From Hymenobacter rubripertinctus (lineage in GTDB: Bacteria > Bacteroidota > Bacteroidia > Cytophagales > Hymenobacteraceae), in assembly GCF_003583925.1 (NCBI RefSeq), contig NZ_QYCN01000011.1:55893-93934 (forward strand): a stretch of DNA of 38,042 nt, in the 5' to 3' direction. Every line of letters starts with the position of its first letter. The first letter of the stretch is position 1. Made by a program: the position numbers and the translations under genes. This document shows, piece after piece, positions 31,937-38,042 of the stretch. The notes under the pieces are model-generated. The model had not been told where the DNA came from. It made no database searches and saw only the letters and a program-made list of their open reading frames with translations.

Positions 31937-34510
31937 ATGAAAACGAATTTACTCGCCATTACCCTGTGCATAGCTAGTGCTACCACCGCCTACGGCCAGG
32001 GCCAGACCCTCAATGGCCAGGTGCTCGACGCCGCCGGCAAACCCGTTATCGGGGCTACGGTAGTAGAAAAAGGTACCAACAACGGCACCGCCACCGACAA
32101 TGACGGACGCTTTGTGCTGAAGGCCCGCACGGCTTCGCCCCGCCTGCAAATCAGCTCCATCGGCTACGGCGCCCAGGAGGTGGCCGGCAGCGGGGAGGTG
32201 AGCGTGCGCCTCGCCGATGCCACCAACAGCCTCGGCGACGTGCAGGTAGTAGGCTCGCGCAGCCAGAACCGCTCCATCACCGACTCACCTTCGCCGGTCG
32301 ATATTATCGATTTGCGCGAGGTAACCACCAAAACCGGCCAGCTCGATGTAAACCAGCTGCTGCAGTTTGTGGCGCCCTCGTTCAACTCGAACCGGCAGAC
32401 CGGCTCCGATGGCGCCGACCACGTGGACCCCGCCTCGTTGCGCGGCCTCGGGCCCGACCAGACGCTGGTGCTCGTGAACGGCAAGCGCCAGCACCAGTCG
32501 GCGCTGGTAAACCTGTTCGGCTCGCGGGGGCGCGGCAACACGGGCACCGACCTGAACGTGATTCCGGCCGCCAGCATCGAGCGGATTGAGATTCTGCGCG
32601 ACGGCGCGGCCGCCCAGTACGGCTCCGATGCCATTGCGGGCGTTATCAACATCGTGCTCAAAACGTCGGTGAAGGAGCTGACGGCCAACGTGAACTACGG
32701 GGCCTACGACGCCAAGTACCGCCGCGACGACCAGCGTTTCGACGGCGGCAACTTCAACGCCAACGTAAATTACGGCCTTGGGCTGGGCGAGAAGGGCAGC
32801 TTCATCAACACCACGGTTGACTTCAACCAACGCCAGCACACCCAGCGCGCCGCCGTGCCGGCCCCCGATGGCCTGGCCCGCCGCGAGTACGGCGACCCCA
32901 AGGTGTCGAACCTCTCGGCCTACGTCAACTCCAAGTTCGCCCTCACCGACCAGACCCATATTTACGCGTTTGGCGGGGCCAACAAGCGCCAGGGCGACGC
33001 CTACGCCTGGACCCGCTTCCCCGACGACGACCGCAACGTGCCCGCTATTTACCCCAACGGCTTCGACCCCATCATCACCAGCGACATTATTGATGTGTCG
33101 GCCGTAGCGGGCTTTTGCACCAAGCTCGGCGGCTGGGACCTGGATTTGAGCAACAACTTCGGCTCCAACCGCTTCAACTACGGCCTGAAAAATACGCTCA
33201 ATTCCTCGCTGGGGGCCAAGTCGCCCACCTCGTTCGATGCCGGCGGCTTCCAGTTGCAGCAGAACGTGGTGAACCTGGGCCTGACGCGCAATTACGGCAC
33301 CGTGCTGAGCGGTCTGAACCTGGCCGCCGGCGCCGAATTCCGCCGCGAGTGGTACTCACTCTTCGCGGGCGAGGAAGCTTCCTACAAGAACTACGACCCG
33401 GCCGGCACGCCCGACTCGTTGCGCCGGGCCAGCGGCTCGCAGGGCTTCCCCGGCTTCCAGCCCACCGATGCCATCAAGGCCGACCGCGACAATGTGGGCG
33501 CGTACGCCGATGCCGAATTGAACGTGAACCTGCGCTGGCTGCTGGCCGGCGCCCTGCGCTACGAGCACTACACCGACTTCGGCAGCACGCTCAACTACAA
33601 GGCCTCGACCCGCTTCAAGCTGACGGAGTTTCTGACCCTGCGCGGCACCTACAGCACCGGCTTCCGGGCGCCCTCGCTGGCCCAGATCAACTTCAACTCC
33701 ACCTTCACCAACTTCATCCAGGGCCAGGCCGTGGAAGTGCTGCTGGCGCGCAACAACAGCGCCGTAACCCAGAAGCTGGGTATCCCGGCCCTCCGGCAGG
33801 AAACCTCCAACAGCGCCAACGTGGGCCTCACCAGCCGCATCGGCCCGGCGCTGAGCCTGACGCTGGACGGCTACTACATCAAGGTGAAAGACCGCGTGGT
33901 GCTCACCAGCCAGTTCGGCAACGACGACCCGGTGATTGGTCCCGACCTGGTGGCGCTGAACGTGGGGCAGGCCCAGTTTTTTGCCAACGCCGCCGACACC
34001 CGCTCGCTGGGCCTCGATGTGGTGCTCAACCACACCGCTCAGCTGGGCGCGGCCGGCCGCCTCAACTCCACGCTGGCGGCCAACTTCAACCAACTGAAAA
34101 TCGACCGGGTGCAGACCTCGGGCCGCCTGGCGGGCCGCGAGGATGACTTTTTTGGACCCCGCGAGCAGGCCTTCGTGAAGGCGTCCGCGCCGCCGTCTAA
34201 AATCAACCTCACCTTCGACTACCAGGTGGCCCGGTTCGGCACGCTGGTGCGGTTCGTGCGCTTTGCCGGCGTGGATTTGATTGACTGGGACGGCAACCCG
34301 ATGAACTACGACGCCCGCGTGACGACTGACCTGACGCTGAGCTATGCCCTGACCAACCACTTGCAACTGATCGGGGGCAGCACCAACCTGTTCAACCGCT
34401 ACCCCACGCTCTTCAATCCGCAGCTCACCGAAACCGGCGGCGCCTGGGACCCGGTGCAGATGGGCGCGAATGGGCGGTTTTACTTTGCTAAATTGCAGGC
34501 CCGATTCTGA
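31937..34510 (+). CDS. TonB-dependent outer-membrane receptor with carboxypeptidase-like N-terminal domain
   Basis: An 857-aa protein from ATG 31937. Signal peptide 1-20 (..SATTAYG). A carboxypeptidase-D-regulatory-like domain covers about 24-95 (LNGQVLDAAGKPVIGATVVE), then a plug domain of about 105-240 with LRGLGPDQTLVLVNGKRQ and IERIEILRDGAAAQYGSDAIAGVINI, then a 22-strand-type barrel ending YFAKLQARF with the terminal Phe. It imports an unknown ligand with TonB energy. No SusD partner follows, so it is not a standard polysaccharide-utilisation pair; siderophore, cobalamin or peptide uptake are open. It has its own terminator. Confidence 0.93.
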   Translation: MKTNLLAITLCIASATTAYGQGQTLNGQVLDAAGKPVIGATVVEKGTNNGTATDNDGRFVLKARTASPRLQISSIGYGAQEVAGSGEVSVRLADATNSLGDVQVVGSRSQNRSITDSPSPVDIIDLREVTTKTGQLDVNQLLQFVAPSFNSNRQTGSDGADHVDPASLRGLGPDQTLVLVNGKRQHQSALVNLFGSRGRGNTGTDLNVIPAASIERIEILRDGAAAQYGSDAIAGVINIVLKTSVKELTANVNYGAYDAKYRRDDQRFDGGNFNANVNYGLGLGEKGSFINTTVDFNQRQHTQRAAVPAPDGLARREYGDPKVSNLSAYVNSKFALTDQTHIYAFGGANKRQGDAYAWTRFPDDDRNVPAIYPNGFDPIITSDIIDVSAVAGFCTKLGGWDLDLSNNFGSNRFNYGLKNTLNSSLGAKSPTSFDAGGFQLQQNVVNLGLTRNYGTVLSGLNLAAGAEFRREWYSLFAGEEASYKNYDPAGTPDSLRRASGSQGFPGFQPTDAIKADRDNVGAYADAELNVNLRWLLAGALRYEHYTDFGSTLNYKASTRFKLTEFLTLRGTYSTGFRAPSLAQINFNSTFTNFIQGQAVEVLLARNNSAVTQKLGIPALRQETSNSANVGLTSRIGPALSLTLDGYYIKVKDRVVLTSQFGNDDPVIGPDLVALNVGQAQFFANAADTRSLGLDVVLNHTAQLGAAGRLNSTLAANFNQLKIDRVQTSGRLAGREDDFFGPREQAFVKASAPPSKINLTFDYQVARFGTLVRFVRFAGVDLIDWDGNPMNYDARVTTDLTLSYALTNHLQLIGGSTNLFNRYPTLFNPQLTETGGAWDPVQMGANGRFYFAKLQARF

Positions 34511-34518
34511 TTTGAGTT

Positions 34519-34677
34519 GTTTGTTGTCAGCTGCTCGTTGTCAGCTGATACCTGCCAGATAGCCTGAAGTCGGGAGTCAGCCGTTGGTACGTTGCGTACC
34601 GGCGGCTGGCTCCTTGTTTCCGCGCTACGCTCCCCCGACAACCAGTAACCGACAACTGACAACTACCACCTGACAAC
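34519..34677. repeat. GTTGTCAG-type direct and inverted repeat cluster
   Basis: Tandem GTTGTCAGCTG units at 34523-34546 are mirrored by GACAACT/CTGACAACTA units at 34636-34677. They bracket the terminator at 34573-34613 in the gap between the receptor gene and hslV. Degenerate but clearly related arms. Confidence 0.6.
34573..34613 (+). terminator. Strong hairpin downstream of the TonB receptor gene
   Basis: GGAGTCAGCCG..GGTACG pairs with CGTACC..CGGCTGGCTCC, 3-nt loop (TTG), followed by TTGTTTCC. 62 bp after the stop. Confidence 0.75.
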
Positions 34678-34683
34678 TAGCCA

Positions 34684-35220
34684 ATGAAAATCCGTTCTAC
34701 TACCGTCCTCGGCGTCCGCCACAACGGCCAGGTGGCCCTCGGGGCCGATGGCCAGGCCACCATGGACAAGCACGTGGCCAAAAGCAACGTGCGCAAAGTC
34801 CGCAAGCTGCACGACGGCAAAGTGGTTACCGGCTTTGCCGGCTCCACGGCCGACGCGTTTATGCTGCTCGATAAGTTCGAGGAGAAGCTCGGCAACTACA
34901 ACGGCCAGTTGCGCCGGGCCGCCATCGAGCTGGCCAAGGAGTGGCGCAAAGACCAGTACCTGCGCAAGCTCGAAGCCATGATGGTGGTGTGCGACAAGGA
35001 CGAGCTGCTCATCATTGCCGGCACCGGCGACGTACTGGAGCCCGACAACGACGTGGCCGCCATCGGCTCGGGCTCGATGTACGCCCAGGCCGCCGCGCTG
35101 GCCCTGAAAAAGCACGCCCCCCACCTCACGGCCCGCCAGATGGTGGAAGAAGCCCTGCACATCGCCGCCGACATCTGCATCTACACCAACCACAACCTCA
35201 TGATTGAGGAACCGGTATAG
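34684..35220 (+). CDS. hslV: ATP-dependent protease proteolytic subunit HslV
   Basis: A proteasome-beta-like peptidase forming the HslVU (ClpQY) protease with the HslU ATPase in the cytoplasm. It is 178 aa from ATG 34684. The propeptide MKIRS is followed by TTVLGVR, so T6 is the likely N-terminal nucleophile after processing; GADGQATM at 20-27 and GFAGSTADAF at 50-59 are family segments, as is AIGSGSMYAQAAA. Length is normal. hslU, usually adjacent, is not within the 3 kb downstream; it must be elsewhere. Confidence 0.95.
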   Translation: MKIRSTTVLGVRHNGQVALGADGQATMDKHVAKSNVRKVRKLHDGKVVTGFAGSTADAFMLLDKFEEKLGNYNGQLRRAAIELAKEWRKDQYLRKLEAMMVVCDKDELLIIAGTGDVLEPDNDVAAIGSGSMYAQAAALALKKHAPHLTARQMVEEALHIAADICIYTNHNLMIEEPV

Positions 35221-35227
35221 CTGTTTT

Positions 35228-35338
35228 GAGCTGCAAGCCTCAAGCTACAAGCTGCAAGCTTTCAGTTAGGACTATTTAAATCATCTGTTTTTCGTTTTGC
35301 CATAGAGCTTGCAGCTTGCAGCTTGAGGCCTGAAGCTC
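35228..35338. repeat. Inverted repeat of CAAGCT-type units between hslV and the DHS-family gene
   Basis: GAGCTGCAAGCCTCAAGCTA.. (35228-35260) pairs with few mismatches with the sequence up to 35338 (..GCTTGAGGCCTGAAGCTC). Arms of about 33 nt contain tandem AGCTGCA units. It ends 6 bp before the next start codon. Confidence 0.85.
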
Positions 35339-35344
35339 CTAAAA

Positions 35345-36316
35345 ATGCAAATCACCAACTTCCTCAAGCACCATTACCGCCACTTCAACGCCGCCGCCCT
35401 GATTGATGCGGCCGAGGGCTACAACAAGCACCTCGCCGATGGTGGCAAGATGATGATTACCCTGGCCGGCGCCATGAGCACCGCCGAAATGGGTATTCAG
35501 CTGGCCGAGCTCATTCGGCAGGATAAAGTGCAGATTATCAGCTGCACCGGTGCCAACCTCGAAGAAGACATCTTCAACCTGGTGGCCCACGACTTCTACG
35601 AGCGGGTGCCCAACTACCGCGACCTGACGCCCGCCGACGAGCAGGCCCTGCTGGAGCGCCACATGAACCGCGTAACCGATACCTGCATCCCCGAGGAGGA
35701 GGCCATGCGCCGCCTGGAGCACTCGGTGCTCAAGTTCTGGGAGAAGGCCGACAAGGCCGGCGAGCAGTATTTCCCCCACGAGTTCTTCTACCAGATTCTG
35801 CTGAGCGGCGAGCTGGAGCAGTACTACCAGATTGACCCCAAGGACAGCTGGATGCTGGCCGCCGCCGAGAAAAACCTGCCCATCATCTGCCCCGGTTGGG
35901 AAGACTCCACGCTGGGTAACATCTTCGCCGGCCACGTCATCACGGGCGACATCAAAAATGTGCACACCGTGCGCACCGGCATCGAGTACATGATTTACCT
36001 GGCCGGCTGGTACACCGAGCAGGCCACCGAAGAGAGCCCGGTCGGCTTCTTCCAGATTGGCGGCGGCATTGCCGGCGACTTCCCCATCTGCGTGGTGCCC
36101 ATGCTGCACCAGGACCTGGGCCGCACCACGGTGCCGCTGTGGGGCTACTTCTGCCAGATTTCGGACTCCACGACCAGCTACGGCAGCTACTCGGGTGCCG
36201 TGCCCAACGAGAAAATCACCTGGGGCAAGCTGGGCCAGGACACGCCCAAGTTCATCATCGAGTCGGACGCGACCATCGTCGCCCCGCTGATATTTGCCAT
36301 CGTGCTGGGGCAGTAA
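35345..36316 (+). CDS. Deoxyhypusine synthase family protein
   Basis: A 323-aa NAD-dependent spermidine-binding-fold enzyme from ATG 35345. Seen: GGGIAGDFPICVVP near 238-251, SGAVPNEKITWGKLG with K295 at the position of the eukaryotic catalytic lysine (WGK), and ESDATIVAPL near the end, a typical NAD/spermidine pocket. Eukaryotic and archaeal DHS modifies eIF5A/aIF5A, which bacteria lack, so bacterial members more likely make homospermidine or transfer the aminobutyl group to another acceptor. The gene is not next to other polyamine genes here; hslV lies upstream across a repeat. Confidence 0.92.
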   Translation: MQITNFLKHHYRHFNAAALIDAAEGYNKHLADGGKMMITLAGAMSTAEMGIQLAELIRQDKVQIISCTGANLEEDIFNLVAHDFYERVPNYRDLTPADEQALLERHMNRVTDTCIPEEEAMRRLEHSVLKFWEKADKAGEQYFPHEFFYQILLSGELEQYYQIDPKDSWMLAAAEKNLPIICPGWEDSTLGNIFAGHVITGDIKNVHTVRTGIEYMIYLAGWYTEQATEESPVGFFQIGGGIAGDFPICVVPMLHQDLGRTTVPLWGYFCQISDSTTSYGSYSGAVPNEKITWGKLGQDTPKFIIESDATIVAPLIFAIVLGQ

Positions 36317-36340
36317 TTGCCGTCTGACACTCCATAAAGA

Positions 36341-36373
36341 AAGGCCCGCCGCTGAACATCAGCGGCGGGCCTT
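36341..36373. terminator. Bidirectional terminator between convergent genes
   Basis: Perfect 15-bp stem AAGGCCCGCCGCTGA (36341-36355) / TCAGCGGCGGGCCTT (36359-36373) with a 3-nt loop. On the minus strand it is followed by a T-rich tract, favouring the leftward gene, but it would also stop the DHS-family transcript. Confidence 0.88.
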
Positions 36374-36398
36374 CGCATGTGAGGTGATGGGGAGGAAA

Positions 36399-37238
36399 TT
36401 ATTGCCACGCCAAGCGGCAATACACGGCCGGATGGTCAGATACGCCCACACTGTGCGGAATGAAATCTACGCTTCGGGTCTTGAAACGACCGACGGAAAA
36501 GTATATCCGGTCGACACTGATGAATGGGGGCGAAAATGTATTCAGTACATCCGCATATTTGGTGGACGGTAGCTCGTGTACCTCAAACATATTGAAATCG
36601 CCCAGAATAAGCTGAGCCTCGTCCTGCCGCTCCTGGAAATACGTGGCGGCCGTGGCGGCAGCGGTGGGTAGCGGATCAAAATGCAGGGAATATACCCGTA
36701 CCGGCCGGCTGCCCACCAAAATTTCGGCGGCCAGGATGCTGCGTCTTCGCCATTTGCTGACGTATTCGTTCTCGTGGTTCTCGATGCTGTTGATGGTAAA
36801 GCGGGTCAAAATGGCATTGCCCCACTCGCCCTTTGGGGGCTGAACGCCCCGCGGCTCGTTGTGGGCGTGGGCCCCAAAAGCATAGTTCATGTGTAGCCGG
36901 GCGGCCAGCTGCTCGGTGAAATCCTGCGTAGCGGAATTAGAGCGGTTGCGCGGCACTTCCTGCAAGCAGATAATATCGGGCTTCACCCGGCTCAGAACGC
37001 GCGCTATACTATCGAGCTGAGCCGCCGAGCCGCCTTTTTGGGTAGCATCCCACGGGTCTTGTCCGTCCCGGAATCCTAGCTGGATATTATACGTCACGCA
37101 CGTCAGCAGGCTATCGGGGAGGCTGCCACTTACCGGATTCCGGAAGTAAGATGTGCGGGTTCTGTAATCCGGGAACAGCTTTTTGCAGCCGCCCAGGGCC
37201 ACGGCCGCCAGTACCAGAGTCAATCGGATTAAATACAT
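36399..37238 (-). CDS. Endonuclease/exonuclease/phosphatase-fold lipoprotein
   Basis: A 279-aa protein from ATG 37238. Lipoprotein signal: hydrophobic 5-16, lipobox ALGGC with C18. The EEP catalytic set is complete: TYNIQ at 49-53, LQEV with metal-binding E94, WGNAIL at 139-144, SLHFD at 184-188, GDFN at 213-216 and SDHPAV at 267-272. Such envelope EEP proteins may act on phospholipids or phosphate esters, or be secreted DNases; the substrate is unknown. The helix-turn-helix gene lies 88 bp upstream on the same strand, so co-transcription is possible. Confidence 0.9.
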   Translation of the reverse strand: MYLIRLTLVLAAVALGGCKKLFPDYRTRTSYFRNPVSGSLPDSLLTCVTYNIQLGFRDGQDPWDATQKGGSAAQLDSIARVLSRVKPDIICLQEVPRNRSNSATQDFTEQLAARLHMNYAFGAHAHNEPRGVQPPKGEWGNAILTRFTINSIENHENEYVSKWRRRSILAAEILVGSRPVRVYSLHFDPLPTAAATAATYFQERQDEAQLILGDFNMFEVHELPSTKYADVLNTFSPPFISVDRIYFSVGRFKTRSVDFIPHSVGVSDHPAVYCRLAWQ

Positions 37239-37326
37239 GGTTTACCAAGGCTTACGGTACCTGCAAGTGCGGAGAACTACTGCAAAAGAAGGAGTACCCT
37301 ACCAAAAAAGCGTGACGAGTAGAACA

Positions 37327-37872
37327 CTAGGACGCCAACTCCACTGCCTCCGCCAGCAGCTCGGCTTCGCAGCGCAGGCCGGCGAGGCGGGCTTCCAGCA
37401 GCAGGCGGGCCGTGGCCCCGCACTTCTCGCGGAGCTGGCGGCGGGCTCCCAGCTCGAAAATGGTGAGCCAGTCCGCTTCGTCCTCGGGGTTGGCGACCGG
37501 GCCGGGATAAGCCCGCAGGGCCGGGGCGGCGGCCAGCCGGGCCAGGTATGGGGCCGCCCGACGGTGTAGCGTTGCCAGTTCCAATTCCAGACCCTGCATC
37601 TTCACCCGACACTGGCGTAGCCGGTAGTCCAGCTCCTGCACATCCGGGGGCGGTTCGGGCAGGGCCGGCGGGGCCGGAAAACTGCCCCCCGCACCATCGT
37701 AGACGAGGCCCTGGACCGTCATTGCCAGTCGCATCGTCTGGACTCCCACGGTGGCGGTCGTCGATTGGTAGCCTCGCTCCGTTAGGGCCAGACTCGACCT
37801 GCCTACCCCCAGCCACTCGGCCATCATGTCTTGCGAAAGTCCGAAGTACGTGCGAAGTGGGAGCGTGTCCAT
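37327..37872 (-). CDS. Helix-turn-helix protein with C-terminal coiled region
   Basis: A 181-aa protein from ATG 37872; the frame extends to 37959 but only through the palindrome 37894-37960, so the shorter start is preferred. Residues about 8-45 (FGLSQDMMAEWLGVGRSSLA) read as an XRE-like HTH: LSQDMMAEWLGVGRSSLALTE matches the helix2-turn-helix3 pattern. A Pro-rich linker (about 63-80) leads to an Arg/Leu/Glu-rich helical region (about 82-180) that probably dimerises. The perfect palindrome just upstream is an obvious candidate operator, making this a possible autoregulator. No family name recognised. Confidence 0.78.
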   Translation of the reverse strand: MDTLPLRTYFGLSQDMMAEWLGVGRSSLALTERGYQSTTATVGVQTMRLAMTVQGLVYDGAGGSFPAPPALPEPPPDVQELDYRLRQCRVKMQGLELELATLHRRAAPYLARLAAAPALRAYPGPVANPEDEADWLTIFELGARRQLREKCGATARLLLEARLAGLRCEAELLAEAVELAS

Positions 37873-37893
37873 GCCAGAAGATTGAGGTCCGTT

Positions 37894-37960
37894 GGTGAAG
37901 CTAAACAATTTTGGACTAAACAATTTGAAATTGTTTAGTCCAAAATTGTTTAGCTTCACC
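37894..37960. promoter_or_regulatory. Perfect 67-bp palindrome, candidate operator
   Basis: 33-bp arms 37894-37926 and 37928-37960 around a single central base (37927). Each arm holds two direct copies of CTAAACAATTT (about 37901-37911 and 37916-37926), so the site has four copies, two in each orientation. It begins 21 bp upstream of the HTH gene's ATG. It could instead be a hairpin of the intergenic repeat type, but AT content, internal symmetry and the lack of a loop differ from those. Nothing else is visible in 37961-38042. Confidence 0.7.
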
Positions 37961-38042
37961 CTGTTGCTATGTGTGTTGGGTTTGTAAGCAGTAAGGTGGA
38001 GGCGTGAGCTATCATCAGCCAGGAACGCCCCTGGCGCGCCCC

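Noticed and set aside
33115..34366. Long alternative frames on both strands within the TonB receptor gene
   Set aside because: Arg/Pro/Gln-rich translations without start signals; the receptor frame is continuous with full domain structure.
37873..37959. GTG-started N-terminal extension of the HTH protein through the palindrome
   Set aside because: The extra 29 residues are encoded by the palindrome itself and have no conserved look; ATG 37872 gives a normal HTH N-terminus.

Overview
The window looks like chromosomal DNA from a high-GC Bacteroidota, most likely Hymenobacter or a close relative in the Cytophagales. The evidence is a SusC-type TonB receptor with an N-terminal carboxypeptidase-like domain, a -33 TTTG / -7 TAnnTTTG promoter, few Shine-Dalgarno sites, DUF6370- and DUF4281-like proteins, a two-lipoyl-domain E2 subunit and a menaquinone cluster. 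The genus is inferred from gene content, not tested. I found no rRNA, tRNA, CRISPR array, transposase or phage gene.

Region 1 (1-14395) is mostly one minus-strand branched-chain amino acid cluster. In transcription order it reads ilvE, ilvD, ilvB, ilvN, ilvC, ilvA, then leuA, leuC, leuD, leuB. It holds the pathway from threonine and pyruvate to isoleucine, valine and leucine. An AT-rich plus-strand membrane protein gene (5856-6425) sits between ilvA and leuA and splits the cluster. Left of leuB is the 5' part of a secreted alpha/beta hydrolase that runs off the window edge.

Region 2 (14396-21740) holds a gene-poor 542-bp stretch, a conserved helical-repeat protein, a two-gene membrane operon (DUF4281/ABA4-like plus an unrecognised multi-span protein), a probable outer-membrane barrel, a small secreted protein and an M49 (dipeptidyl peptidase III) lipoprotein.

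Region 3 (21963-28826) is a menaquinone cluster on the minus strand: a hotdog thioesterase (possible DHNA-CoA hydrolase), menF, menD, menB and menE. A secreted DUF6370-like protein and a plus-strand 70-aa basic protein are interleaved. menC, menH and menA are not in the window. The middle third of menD has clearly lower GC than its ends.

Region 4 (29015-38042) holds a histidine phosphatase, the E2 subunit of a 2-oxoacid (probably pyruvate) dehydrogenase, a TonB receptor, hslV, a deoxyhypusine-synthase-family enzyme, an endonuclease/exonuclease/phosphatase-fold lipoprotein and a helix-turn-helix protein. A perfect 67-bp palindrome lies just upstream of the last gene.

The most striking non-coding feature is a series of long inverted repeats (15-41 bp arms) in most intergenic gaps. 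They belong to several unrelated sequence families. They often touch or supply the stop codon of the adjacent gene, and in one case the loop contains a plausible promoter.
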